52,161 bases of DNA, from positions 291,270-343,430 of the forward strand of contig MNCI01001338.1 of NCBI GenBank assembly GCA_015680685.1. The letters run 5' to 3'. Each line of letters starts with the position of its first letter. Position 1 is the stretch's first letter. The DNA is from Gnetum montanum (taxonomy: Eukaryota > Streptophyta > Gnetopsida > Gnetales > Gnetaceae). The position numbers were made by a program, and so were the translations under genes. Below the pieces are notes generated by a model. It had not been told where the DNA came from. It saw nothing but the letters and a program-made list of their open reading frames with translations, and ran no database searches. This document shows positions 1 through 12,425 of the stretch, piece after piece.

Positions 1-102
1 AGTGCTTTCAATGATTTTAATGTTATTCTAGAGGACTACAAACCGGCATAAAGTGCTTTCAATGATTTTAATGTTATTCTAGAGGACTACAAATTGGCAT
101 AA
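1..102. repeat. 51-bp direct tandem duplication
   Basis: Two head-to-tail copies of a 51-bp unit (1-51 and 52-102) start with AGTGCTTTCAATG. They differ only by a CC to TT change near the end of the unit. The near identity points to a young duplication or to continuation of a longer array left of the window. No coding content is seen in it. Confidence 0.95.
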
Positions 103-496
103 ATAATTTAACAGATAGGCAATTTAATAGAGTTGAGAATCTGTGGCCTTGTTTGCCCTCTGGTAAAAACATCACGTGTTCATATTTCTAGTACATGTGA
201 CCATTCATGCTTGGGAGGTCCTAGAAAAACACAAAGCTGTTACGAAATCAGAGTATGATGGACTAAGGGCTTCATTTAAATAAAAATTTTAAACGCAAAC
301 ATAATGCCGATCTCAGTATATGTTGGTCACTCCAAATGAATCTTTCCGTTCTTCAGATTTTAGAATGTTTGTGGGTGAGGTGGCCTGCCCGACAAAGGCA
401 TGAGAATTTAAACTCCTCTTAACATTTTATTATGTGCAGGAAACACTAAAGTGCGGCCCATTTGTTTTGTTTTGTTTTTTTTTTTTTTTTTTTTTA

Positions 497-527
<31 letters not shown>

Positions 528-563
528 TTTACTTTTCATTTTTTTTCTCTCTGGGAAATGTTA
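103..563. other. Non-coding stretch with long poly-T tract
   Basis: No gene is recognised. A T-rich run interrupted by one AA occupies about 471-534, with a shorter T run just after. On the - strand this would be a poly-A-like tract, which could be the tail of a retroposed sequence, but no matching body was identified. Confidence 0.6.
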
Positions 564-573
564 GGCAGACTGC

Positions 574-797
574 CCGGGGAAGGAAACGTGTAGCACGGGA
601 CCAACCATTTTTTATCTTTTACTTCTCCGTGGCTGGCGCGACGGCTCACAAGGCACCGGCCAAAGCCGACGACGGTGCAGAGCGGAATCTGGAATGCTCA
701 ATCTCCCATGCAAGTGCAAGTGCAAGCTCTTAAGAAGGCCCTTTAATTGTGGCCGTCATCGCCACCGGCGGACGTGCAGACGTGGGCGCGTGGTGGT
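574..797. other. 224-bp GC-rich insert flanked by 10-bp direct repeats
   Basis: The 10-mer GGCAGACTGC occurs at 564-573 and again at 798-807. The 224 bp between are strikingly GC- and CpG-rich against an AT-rich background. Sequence right of the second repeat continues directly into MATE transporter coding sequence. The pattern fits an insertion with a 10-bp target duplication (Mutator-like size), but no clear terminal inverted repeat is visible, so the type of element is unknown. It could also be a leftover of a GC-rich promoter or 5' exon. Confidence 0.4.
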
Positions 798-800
798 GGC

Positions 801-1931
801 AGACTGCTTTTTCTTTAATTCTTCATGCACCACTTTGTTGGTTTAGTATTCAAAACTGGATTGAAAATCAAAGGTGCAGCTCTGTCCATGGGCATCTCTC
901 ATTCGTCCAATGTAGCACTTCTTTCATTGTACATCAAGTTTTCTGATGCATGCGAGAAGAGACACGAGGACCCATCACAAAACAGGCATTCCATGGCATA
1001 AAAGAAATTCTCGAGGTTTTTATCCATGGTAAGAATTGTTTTTATATTTTCCATAGCTGACAAGTTTTATGAAGCAATGGTCCTGGGTAAATATTTACTG
1101 TGCTATACAACCATCCATTATAGTTTTTTTCAATTTTAGTTAATGAATGTACATAAAAGTTTTTTTAAAAAAACATGTTAACTGTTTATATTTCAAACTT
1201 TGGCATTTTTTTAAATTTATTTTTGGTTCCATAACATTGTTTTGAATTTGAATAGTCTAGAATGGTGATCTTATGAGATTTTTTTTCTGTTGGCCTTATT
1301 ACCTAATCCAGAGCTTTAGGCATCAATTTTTTCCATCTGGTCAAAATACATATGTTTTGACAGGAATTTTTGGACCCTTGACTTTTAGTAATTTCACTTA
1401 ACAATCTAATGTCTTTTGCACTCTATTTTTTGAACTTTGCAGTCTTAATACTATTTCATTTGCATTAATGATTGGCTTTGGAGTGGGCTCAGCAGCAAGG
1501 TTGTTACATGACCTTTTTAGATTTTTATGATTTTTACCGGTCCTTACAACTAATGGATCCTCTGCAAAAGAGTAACACATGGATATTTGTTAGATTTTGG
1601 AAGTAATATCTATTTGCAAATTTCCATCATTGAATTTTCATGTTTTAAGGCTTATCAAGTTGAATTGTTTTAATTTGCATTTGCAGCACAAGGATTTTTG
1701 ATGAGCTAGGTGCTGGAAATAGTCAGGGTGCACTACTAGCAACACATTCTACCATGTGTTTGTCATTCACAGAGGTTTTAATAAAAGGAATCACATTACT
1801 CTCACTGAAAAATGTCTCAGGTCGTTTATTTAGTAATGATACTAATGTCATTCATCATATAAAGAACATGATGCCAATACTTTCAGTGTCAACTATGTTG
1901 GAGGGGTTTCAAGCTCCTTTGTTAGGTGAAG
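801..1931 (+). pseudogene. MATE/DTX efflux transporter pseudogene 1 (5'-truncated)
   Basis: Multi-exon remnant of a plant MATE (multidrug and toxic compound extrusion, DETOXIFICATION) membrane transporter, a family that exports organic cations and secondary metabolites by cation antiport. Recognisable pieces in order are about 807-1029 (LILHAPLCW, then KGAALSMG, ending in a GTAAGAA donor), 1257-1345 (EWWSYE, then LLPNPEL), 1440-1500 (LNTISFALMIGFGVGSAA) and 1687-1931 (TRIFDELGAGN to STMLEGFQAPLLG). These cover the middle of the family's 12-helix fold. The first about 200 residues and the last exons are missing. There is a frameshift near 857 and an in-frame TAA at 999-1001. A second MATE pseudogene lies 4.1 kb downstream in the same orientation. 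Family assignment is firm; function is lost. Confidence 0.88.
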
Positions 1932-3692
1932 AAGACTTCAAAATACATTTTCCATTAATATTCTGAATCCCTTGATCTTCCAAACCCAAAAAATGTAATG
2001 GAAGTTTACATATCATGGTTTCTGCATCAAAAGATTTTTATTTAAAAACAAACATGAGAGAACATTTACCTAGATAATTAAACCATATCTTTTCTGCATC
2101 ATAAATTATAACAAGCATCTGCATAGCATTTGAATTCTGCAATTTCATGAGTGCATTGTACTTGGTTTTTGCAACTTCAAGCTGAGCAAGGTTTCTAGCA
2201 GTAGCTCAACTACTTCTAGCACAAGCTTAACACCCATGTTTGATGGAGGTAGAATCTACTTGAGTTGATAATGATGATAAAGGTTCCAATTCTAGCATAA
2301 ACATCATACTCTATTATCAAAGTTGTTATCTTCGAACTTCTTGCTTTGCTTCATGACTTTGTGTCAAAACATTTCAGTTTTGATGGTAACCGTCTCATGC
2401 TTGGCCCAACAACGTCATTTGAACTAAGCTAAAAAGGTTAAAAGGGGTAATGTCAACAGTAGAGTGTGAAAGTTCTTATTAATCATCCTATGATCCAAGA
2501 GTTTCATGCCATGAAAGGATCGGGTACTTTGTCATTTGGGCAAGACCAAGCTATCAGCTCTCAATTAATGTAACCAGCATATATCACATACATGATATTT
2601 AATCTAGTTTATCTTTTTCTTAACTTCATTCAGACATAAACAATAATATTAGTTTAAACTCAAAGCAATGATTTAAGGACATGATACTTCGGAAAAATTT
2701 AATGACAAAATTTTTTCATGTAGCCAATATGATAGTTTAGAAAAACTTGACTATGCTAGATTGGTGTACCCTTTAGATCACAAATCTAAATTGCATATCA
2801 CAAATTACATGCTCTAAACAATGCTTCACTAATGTTATTTAAAATGTTTTTATATGGTAAACTGTAATCATAAATAACAAAGCTCAAACCTCTTTCCTAA
2901 TGTCCACATTTTAATGAAAAAGTCTTTTAAAAAACTTAGCACCTTTTTGTTCAAGTGAAAAGTCTACCTAAGAGGCTAAGACTTTGATGAATTTACATCT
3001 TGGTACCATCAACCTTGGCATTAACTAGTCATTACCATTTCAAGATTTGTTGAAATTTTGATTTGTCATGAATAATTCCTGGGCAAATTAAACAAATCCT
3101 ATATCCATGGCAATGGCAGGTGTAGTGCAAAGTAGTCTAAGTGCAATGCCTATGATGAAAATGCTTTATGCTTTGCTCAGAGATGCATCAAATTTGAGTG
3201 CACTTGAAAGTGTTCCGTTGAAGTTCAAAGTAGAAATAAGAAAGGATCCAAGTGGACTTGATGCCACTTTGTCTCACATGGATTCTTCATGGATTTGCCT
3301 AAAGTGAAGGATTCCAACAAGCATTCCATGCAATAAAGAGAATCCAAGGCAAGGGAGCCTATGACACAGATCCAAAAGCTATCAAAATCTAATCAAATTT
3401 TATTTTCTACTATTATTAGAGAAACTTCATAAGTCAAACCAATTTTATTGAAATAAGGTTAGGATGATGATGATAATATTACAGAAACTTGTAAAGAACT
3501 TTGGTTTTGTATTGTATTTGTCTTTGTGCCTCCAATCTATGTTTCTCTTGCATCCATAATGCATCTCATCTTGTTGACAAGGCAATGGCAATAGCTTACA
3601 TGACTCAATGCAATCATGTTTCAAAATGAAATTAAGAAATCGGTTGTGGGTGAATGGTAAATTTGTTATTTTGATCCAAAGGTCAACTACCA
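1932..3692. other. AT-rich non-coding DNA
   Basis: No recognisable gene. I looked for the missing last MATE exons (the GCGWQ-type exon) and did not find them. A short open stretch at 3107-3307 (+) has no recognisable domain and no sign of selection, so it is not called. Confidence 0.6.
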
Positions 3693-3693
3693 A

Positions 3694-4075
3694 TGAAGGG
3701 CCTCATTCTCTAAGGTTAAATTATATTTTATATTGGAAAAAAAATCCATGAAAAGAATTCTAAAACCGATGTGGCTTGATAGATCTAAGTATTTAATAAA
3801 TGTAAGAAAGAATTCAGTTTTAGTTTAGGTTTCATTTTCATAACCCTTTAGAAAGTCTCTATTTCAAATTCATAACCCTTTGAAGCCCTTGTTATTCATA
3901 GGCCTCATCCTGTAGTACTAAATTATATTTCTTATTGGAACAAGAATTTCATGAAAGGAATTCTAAAACTAGTATAGTTTGGTGGATCCAAAAAGTCAAT
4001 GAATATAAGCAAAAATTCAATTTTGGTTTAAGTTTCCTAACCCTTTTTGTAGGGGCTTGTTCTTCCTGACTAAAG
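3694..4075. repeat. Diverged ~190-bp tandem duplication
   Basis: The segment about 3694-3897 is repeated at about 3899-4075. Shared landmarks in order are GGCCTCAT, AAATTATATTT.TATTGGAA, TTTCATGAAA, GAATTCTAAAAC, AATTCA.TTT.GTTTA and CATAACCCTTT/CCTAACCCTTT. The copies are well diverged, so the duplication is old. No coding content is seen. Confidence 0.7.
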
Positions 4076-6074
4076 GATAGATAATGTAAAGTTAAATAAT
4101 ATTTTCTCAAATTGTTTAATCCTATATTACACATTATTTCAAATTTTTATGAAGGGAAAAGATTCTCTCTGGTCAAAATATAATATATATATTATAAATA
4201 CATAGCTAAACTAGTTGGGATAACTAACAGTAAAATAAACGCATATGAAATATAAGCAAGAAATTATTCTTAATTAAGGTTACACTACACGTAATGACTT
4301 CCTCTTGCTTACTCTTTACCTTTTGTAACCATTTCAAAACCTAAGGTATTTTTGGAAAAAATTACATTGTTGGTTTTTTTAACCCCTTGTAATGACTTAC
4401 AAATAGTTTTTTATATTAATAAAATTTTAATTTTACCCATTAAAAATGATCATTTTTATATACAATGTTTCTTGGAAACTTTTGGCTTTTGCATTACATT
4501 GAAAAAGAATGACTTTAAAGAGATCCATGGTTGACAACTCATCTTCCACTAATAAAAGGGTCTGTCTTTTCCTTTATCTTTATAAGAAAACAATTTCAAA
4601 GTGTGCATCTCAAGATTCACGAGCTAGATGCAATGCTACTGAAAAAATCCATGAATTAGAATTTTGCAAATTAAACCAAAAGTTTTGAAAATTAGAGTGT
4701 CTTAGAATTTTTATGTAATTGCAAGGTTGGCATCTTGAAATATCAAATAGAGGTGTTATACATCAGTACAATAATTACTGTTGCATAGGTATAGTCCAAA
4801 GATTGTTGTAGTGAACCCCATCATATTTGCTATTTATTTTGTTTTGTCTCTTTTCAAGTAAATGCATCCAAATTGTTAAAAAAATTCTTGATAAAAGGTT
4901 TTTGGTAGGTTTTTCTTGTTTTAAGTGATTCATGATTCTTGTACAAGTTCAAATGTTGGATACTAAAGGTGACCCTCAAGCTAATTCTTATCTTTTCTTC
5001 CTTTTCTGGTTCATTATCATTTTAATATTTTTATTTTTGTAAACTAGAGCTGTAACTTGTTATTATTTTTGTTCTTGAAAAATAGAGTTGCAGCTTGCTT
5101 CTTGTTTTGCTGTTCTTTTTATTTTTTTTCAAATGTTACAATAAAATTAAAACATTTGGAGAATTCTAAAATTTTACATTGATGTGAATTTGAAAGAATT
5201 TTTTAAATAAAAATATACATTTTTGGCTTTTGAAATTTTGTTGCCAAACAAAAATATCCAAATATACAATTACTTTTGGTTTAGAAAGCACCTTTCATAA
5301 TTATGGTTTAGTAATATGCTGGTGTACATAATGCCGTGGAAAACAAAGAGAATTATGTGGCACATGGACTTTAATTAATCTTGCTATTGTACTAGTTGCA
5401 GTTGAAACTCTACCAGTTGCAACAGACAAACACACTTGAAATTATCTTAAGAGTTCTTGATTTTACGTATTTTTCCTTTCCCCTCTCTATAATGTTTTTG
5501 TCTTATGTAACAAGATTGCACATGTTTCTTGCAAAGTACACATCAAAGATTATTAGAGTTTTGCTTTCAAGAAAAGCAAATTAAAAAAAAAAAAGACAAA
5601 TTGACAAAAATTACTTTCTAGGAACAGAGGAATCATTGGTTTTAGGCTTTTAGACCTGTTTACTAAAACATCAATGATGTGGATTATAAGATATGTAGAA
5701 AAACAAATTCTTTCTGCTAATTGATGTTAAATTTTTTATGGGCTGATTCTTATCTAGAATCACACCGACCAGCCTTTAAATATTCTGATATTTGGTTAAC
5801 TGAAGCAGGTTTTTGACAAATGCTTTGCTCTATGGGGGATTCACCAAAACCCATGTTTTCAAATAGGCCAAGATAGATGATTATGTTTGTTTCCCTGTTT
5901 TTTCCTACAATGGTTGCTCATTATGTGAAGTCACATGAACCGTGGATGAAGTGGACCTCTACAGAAATTGGATAGGGGTTCAAGAGGCAACTGAGAACTT
6001 ACGCTTTCTTTCTTATATAAACTCATGTAGACATTAGAGGAAGTCTCAAGTCATACAACATTGGACTCTTGAAA
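4076..6074. other. AT-rich non-coding DNA
   Basis: Intergenic sequence with simple A/T runs. No exon, tRNA or element end was recognised. It separates the two MATE pseudogenes. Confidence 0.55.
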
Positions 6075-6894
6075 ATGGATAGAGATTTGTCGAAGGAGCC
6101 TCTATGATTGTTAGAACAGAAACTAATGAAGGATCTTTATGTTTGAAGCAAAGTTGGTATGTTTTGGGTAATGAGGTTAAGAAGTAGTTGGCAATGGCAA
6201 TTCCCATGATTGGGATGAATATGTTGCATAGTTCTCTGCAACTTGCCTCTCTCATAATTGTGGGACATCTCAGTGAGCTCTTACCTTCTAGTGCTTCTCT
6301 TGCTACATCATTTGCCAATGTTACTGGCTTCAATCTCCTAGTACGCTTCTTCTTCTTCTCTTTTCCTGCCATCTTCCTTGTATTCTGTTTAAATATGCAT
6401 ATAGATATATATATTTATTGAAGTTATGACTTTTGACAAATATGTTATATGAAACAATGAAGCCTATAAAGAACAATAATTTACTGCAGATAAGTTTGAA
6501 CTATCAATCTAGACCTGTTTTTGTTAAGGAAAATGATTACAAGGTGCATGGCTTATTTAATTTGGTGTAATACTTCATTATGCAATAATGACCATATTAG
6601 GTCATGTATGGATATTTTTTTTTCTTCTCTTCTATTTTGTTTTGTTTTAATACATCTCTGGATCTATACTGGTCATCTTATACATGTCACAATAAAGATA
6701 ATTATATATATATAAGTACATAAAAAGATTATTTTATTTATAGCAGGACAAATGAAAGAACATATAAACCACCATCTGCATGCATTTTATAAATATGTAG
6801 CTAAACAACATTATTTGAGTTATAATTCCTCCACATATAACTGTGTTTGATTCTTCTGATTTCCTTTAACAAGGAAATTGGGCCATGCATTTAA

Positions 6895-6965
6895 TCCTAC
6901 AGCTTAATGGTTAAGACATTGGTTTGAAGAGTTCCTGTGTTGTCATCTATAGCTCTTGGAATTAA
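6895..6965 (+). repeat. Possible tRNA-derived SINE head in MATE intron
   Basis: Inside intron 1 of MATE pseudogene 2, CAGCTTAATGG followed by TTAAGACATTGG resembles a pol III A box. A degenerate B-box-like stretch follows about 40 bp later. No tail or target duplication was found, so this is tentative. Confidence 0.25.
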
Positions 6966-8544
6966 ATAATTGAAAGAGTAAAATCAATTCATCATAAACA
7001 TTTGTATTTGATGCATAGATATTGGTAAAATCAGGTCATAAACATCATCTTATATTGTAACCTTAGGGTAAACTAAACTAGGCACTATATGGGTTTTGTT
7101 AATTTTCTTATATTTTCTACAAGAGATAACATTACGTAAAAATAGTCATGCTATTGAATGAGGTTGATAAATTTGTGGTGATTTTCTTTTCTTTTCTTTT
7201 TGGGACACTTTGGAAAGGCTTATGCTTTAGAAACTCTATGCGGTCAAGCATTTAGAACAAAACAATACCATTTTGTTGGCATTCTAATGTAGAGAGCAGT
7301 GATCATCCTATTTTGTACATGCATACCATTGTTCATAATGTGGGTATTCATGAGACATGTTCTATTAGCCTTTGGTTAGGATCCCTCAATAGTTTTTGTA
7401 GCAAGGGAGTATGCTAAGCGGTTGATTCCAAGCTTGATTGCTTATGCATTTCTTCAACCATTGGTGAAGTTTCCACAAACACAAAGCATTGTCATGCCAA
7501 TGATGCTTAGTTCTGCATTGGCCTTGGTTGTCCATGCACCCTTGTGTTAGTACTTGGTTTTCAAGATTGGGTTAGGAACTAAAGGTGTTGCACTATCTAT
7601 GGCCTTTTCCAACTGGTTAAATGTTGCAGTCTTATCATGCTATATCAAGTTTTCTACTACCTGCAGCAAAATAAGAGCTCCAATATCAAAAGAGGCTTTG
7701 TATGATATCAACAACTTTCTAATGTCCCTTCCACATTGATGTTATGGTACGAAAACAGTTGACAATTTCTTCTCTACGACCTTCTTATCTTGATGTTGAT
7801 GAAGAAATTTTGTTCTTGATGTAAATATACAAAAATGTATAAACTCATCTTTTGTTGCTACTAGTACTATAACAGTTTAGAGTGGTGGTCTTATGAAACA
7901 TTGCTATTCTTTTTTCGCCTATTATCCAACCTAGAGGTTCAAACCTCCGTTCTTTCAATCTGGTAAGCAATTGAATCTATACTTAAAGCAGTTTTAGGTA
8001 GACTATTAATCTATTATGTATTCACAATAAAAACTTTCTTCAATATTGTGCAGCTTCAATACATTTTCATTTGCATACACAATTCCCTATGGGATTTCAT
8101 TAGCTATTTACTTTCTAAAGTTTCCAACAATCAATTTTTGAATTAAGTTTTTTAATAAGCACAAACCTTTCACTGTGAAGCATTGTACTCTGCAGCACAA
8201 GGGCTTCAAATGAACTTGGTGCAAGAAATTCAAAAGGTGCATACTGAAAGCTGTGTGCAGCTGTATGCATTTCAATTACAGAGTCTCTTGTTAGAGGAGC
8301 AACTTTATTCTCCCTTAGGAATGTCTTGGGTCATGTGTACAATAATGAACAAGTAATTCAGAAAATGGCTCCCATGATACTCATTCTTGCAATATCAACC
8401 ATTATGGACAACTTACAAGGTGTCTTGTCAGGTATAAGCATAAAATTTTTGCCTCTATGCAGTTAGAATAAAGCTAAGATGATGATGCATAACTTTCCCT
8501 ATGTAATTAGGGGTACCCTAGGATGTTGATGATGTTGCATAAAT

Positions 8545-8627
8545 TTGACAATCAAGATTTAAGAACTAGATTAAACCATTCATAGTTTGGCAATCAAGTT
8601 CTAAGAACTAGACTAAACCATGCATAC
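8545..8627. repeat. 41/42-bp tandem duplication in MATE intron
   Basis: Two units, 8545-8585 and 8586-8627, both built on TTTG.CAATCAAG and TAAGAACTAGA.TAAACCAT. They lie in the intron between the last large exon and the GFGQQ exon of MATE pseudogene 2. Four or five differences separate the units. Confidence 0.85.
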
Positions 8628-11424
8628 TTTGAGAGCATAGGACTATTTCATAGTGATCCAGCATTTCACTGTAAAGGTCATAGCATTAGACTTTTTTTGA
8701 AATTCAGTTATTACTCATGAATTATGTCCAATAGATCTCTATTCTTGTGTAAATGAAATAAAATTCTAATGTCCATTTACAATAATTGGATTTACCTTGC
8801 TTTGCAGACATCATGAGCGGTTTTGGACAACAAAAATTAGGTGCAATCACAAATTTGTTAGCTTATTATATTGATTCTGAGTCATTATAAACTACATAAA
8901 TATTAGACATTTATTTACTTATGCATTTTGTATAAACTAATTTGTCTCACATATCCTTTGAACTTAAAATTAAACTTAAAAGGCTTGATCTTAAATGTTA
9001 ATGTTTTTATATCAAGGTCTCTAACTTAGAATTCTAGGTGGCCTTGCAACATAGACGATCTTGCCCTCTGTAGCCACTGGATGCATGGACTAGAAGGCAC
9101 AAGTAAGTTGTCTCCATCCAACTGTAAAACCATTACTTGAGAATTTTAATTATCACATAGCAGTATATGCAATTTAATACGATATTTGGTTTAGGATATA
9201 AAATTGTCTTTATTTTCATCATACATTTCATAGGCAAAAGAGGCAAAAGTCAAAATGCATGCATCAACATTACCGATGTTTAACATAGACACATCAAAGG
9301 TAAGAAATTTTTAAATAATTGATAAATGTGGAAAAAAAAAGTATCACTAATTTCAATGGACAATTGACAACGTTTTGATTTGATCAACAAGATGCATATT
9401 AGACTTACCTCGATTCCGTTTCTTGAAGACAAGTTGGTAGAACACAGATCCATCATTATTGGGATACTATGCAAAAGACATAAAAAGGCCTAAAATTTCA
9501 CAGAACATTTGTCCATTATTGTGATATTTTGCATTGACAACGAAATGAAGATTTCAATCAGTTGTCTTAGTTCCATGGTGATTCCCATATCTAAGAAAGC
9601 ATTTATCCTTTGCATGATTTAAGCAGTACAAATTACATTTACTAGTGTTAAATCAGCCCAAGCTTAACTTTTTCAAACTCACTTGATTGTATGCCAACAT
9701 TACAGTATGAAATGAACCTTTAAAACCACCACGTCATCCTTGTGCCATTCTTATGGTTAAGTTAACAAGATTGACACCAATAATTCAAAACAACAGCCTT
9801 TGTGGTTTAACATGTTTTTTGAAATTAAAAGTAAAAGCATATTAACATTAATACTTATGTAGATGTTGAATTAAAAACCTTTAAAAACATCTAGTATCAC
9901 AATTGATTTCTCTCATAACCATAGTTTGTTCTTGGAAGGAACTACAATTTTGATTTTTATGGATTGAAGTTAAACAAGTAAACAATTTCAAATGTTAAAT
10001 TGGGAATCCACTTCTCACAAATAATGGAAACTAAAATAAGATATTTTATTACATCCATAGAACCAAAGGATGTATTAGACAGCCAATACATTCAAGTTAT
10101 GAAAAACAAATACAAACTTAACAAAATTGCCAAGTGTCACTAGATGCAACCAAAATAAATCATGCAAATTTTTTGCAGCAATGTTGAATTTTTGCATCAT
10201 ATGCTTAATCATTTAATACCATAAGGCAAATGCAAAAAAACATGTTGTTTATCATTAGGGTTCCACACCCACATCACTTGCATGTGTACTCTTCTTTTAG
10301 TAGGTAAATTATATGTTTCACTCTATATCCACTCTCTATCTATAGTCATTGTGAACTTAAACAATTACTATCCTTAGACAATGTGAACTTAAACAAAGGT
10401 TGCAATAGCAAAACTTAATTACCTCTTAATATGTTCTAAGTAGAATTTTTCTTTCCTTCTACATTTAATCATAACCTTGCCAAAAGAAATTGTTTAACCA
10501 ACTTCGAAATGTGTTTAAGACACTTTGAAACTTTGAAGTCTTTTGCCATTGTTTAAATGCTAAGTGAAAAGCAACAAAGGCCTTAAAAATGACAAGATCA
10601 CTTGTTTAAAAAACATTTTAACAATTTGTTTGTGTTGCCTTACAAATAACAAGATTCAATTATTTGTCTCTCAACTAGAGTTCACCTATAACTCAAGCAT
10701 TTTAACACCTATATTAAAAATCAATCAATAAATTCCATCTTTGAATGAAGTTCTTAGTAAAGCATTATTCCACTTCACTAGAGGTAGCATAAACAATCAT
10801 CCTTTCTTCAAATAATGTAGGTAATAAAACATCTTTCAAACCATTACAGAAATTAACATAGCTTTGGAAATACAAGGAATCTATCAAAATAGAGATTATT
10901 TTATAAACAATTACTTTATAAACAACTCAACTATTGTTTATTGACATTGATAATAATTGCAAAAGAGATGTGGGCACAATTATTATAACAATTGCATATG
11001 AAAAATGATAATGAAAATGATACCCTAAATGATAATGAATCTAGTGTGCTTCAAAATGTCTTGCCAAGAAACACAATATGCAAATTGCAAATGATACAAT
11101 AATTGTTATCTCCTTGCTATATGTGGAAGCTAGTTATCTCCCCTTTGTGTTCAAATTACTAACAATTTGTTGTGAAGATGCTAAATAAGTATGCAATAAT
11201 TGCTACAAGAAAACATTCACCCATAGTGTCACATAATGATAATTGTTATATTTTTTATATGTATGAAATATCATTCTCTCTCCACTATGTTTTTGTGTGA
11301 AAGAGCCTCTGAGATGCATTAGATATGTGCATTTTTGTGCATTTTGCAAGAACTAAATTTAAGAATTGTCAACTATGGCACATTAAGCATTGATGCATGA
11401 ATGCTAAAAAAAAAGAGTCATCAA

Positions 11425-11515
11425 CCAAAGGCTTAATGCTCATCCTGATGAGGCAGATCTTGAAAGGATCAATGAATAAGCAAAAGCCTAAGCTCTTTTC
11501 GAGTGGTTGTACCAA
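11425..11515. repeat. Diverged dispersed repeat, copy 1
   Basis: This ~90-bp block (AATGCTCATC, CTTGAAAGGATCA, AAAGCCTAAGCTCTTTTCGAG) matches copy 2 at 12,325-12,425 in order and orientation. It is followed by TTTGATACCATGAATATC, a phrase resembling a retroelement boundary. The family is unknown. Confidence 0.5.
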
Positions 11516-12324
11516 GGCTCAAACCAATTCATTTGATACCATGAATATCTAAGAATTGGTAGTATGAATATGATACAAGTTGGATATATAGCTTCTACTT
11601 TCAATTAAAAAAGCATACATTAGTTATTACATAGAGGAACACTCAATTAAGTGGTAAGATGTGAGATGCCAAATCAAAATCATAAATGACTAATCCAACT
11701 AATGGAGTCAAAGCAAAGCAAATAGGAAAATCATATTTTTAAATCAAATTAAATCAGAACTAAAGAATACAAATTACCATACATGTGTCTCGTATTCATA
11801 TATGCAACCAACTGAATAAAATATTTAAAAACAATATAATCATATTTCAGATTTCACAAAATGAACATTAAATATGGCATCTTGAAAGTTGATCAACTAG
11901 GTTCCTGCAGCATTTATATTTGGAGAGAACTAACATTAATCCTAATATTATTCCTTGACAATACAAAAATCAATGATTGTTGTTGTTGGAAATAAATCAG
12001 TAGATATTGGCTCCAACAACTTTATTTAAATATGATGTTAAATATTCCTAATAAGAGCCCAAAAATATATTTGGAAATTTGATACAAAATGCAAGAAGCT
12101 CATGGTCTAGTGAAAAAGAACAAAATCGTTAGTCCATGTCATTTTCACCAGTTATAGTGCATTAAGATATGAGAACGGTCTAACCAACCCAATAAATTGG
12201 ACCTAGAAATTCCCTAATTTTCCAAATGCTTATAATAATGACAATATTTTTGAGAGTAAGTCACAACTTAAAAAGGAAATAAAGCAACATCCTAAATGCA
12301 TAATATAATATCATAACCTAGACC

Positions 12325-12425
12325 CTCAATACTCATCTTGCCAGGCAAGGTCTCGAAAGGGTCAGTAGATTAGAGAAAGCCTAAAAAGCCTAACCTCTTT
12401 TCTAGTGGATATGCCTAGTAAATGC
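12325..12425. repeat. Diverged dispersed repeat, copy 2
   Basis: Second copy of the 11,425 block: AATACTCATCTTG, TCTCGAAAGGGTCAG, AAAGCCTAACCTCTTTTCTAG. An extra internal GCCTAAAAA duplicate is present. No open frame is conserved between the two copies, so a non-coding repeat is more likely than an exon. Confidence 0.5.

Larger units (their letters stand above)
6075..9284 (+). pseudogene. MATE/DTX efflux transporter pseudogene 2 (near full length)
   Basis: Remnant of an eight-part MATE gene. Exons by homology are 6075-6342 (N-terminus MDRDLSKEPL, then IPMIGMNMLHSSLQLASL and FANVTGFNLL, donor GTACGC), 7218-7744 (LETLCGQAF through AREYAKRLIPSL, LVVHAPLC and SKEAL), 7876-7963 (LEWWSYE), 8053-8110, 8197-8431 (TRASNELGA to LQGVLSG, donor GTATAA), 8809-8874 (GFGQQKLGAITNLLAYY), 9037-9102 (ATGCMD) and 9233-9284 (AKEAKVKMH). 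Together these span start to C-terminus of the usual ~480-residue family. Broken by stops at about 6105 and 6185, a frameshift between them, and three TAG codons in exon 2 at positions where the family has Trp or Gln. Exon order matches pseudogene 1, so the pair arose by old local duplication. Confidence 0.9.

Noticed and set aside
3107-3307. 66-codon + strand frame MAMAGVVQSS...
   Set aside because: No recognisable domain, no conserved neighbours, and its length is common by chance. I looked for the missing MATE exon here and did not find it.
6885-6970. A true tRNA gene in the MATE intron
   Set aside because: Only the A-box region fits; no cloverleaf can be built, so it is listed only as a weak SINE candidate.
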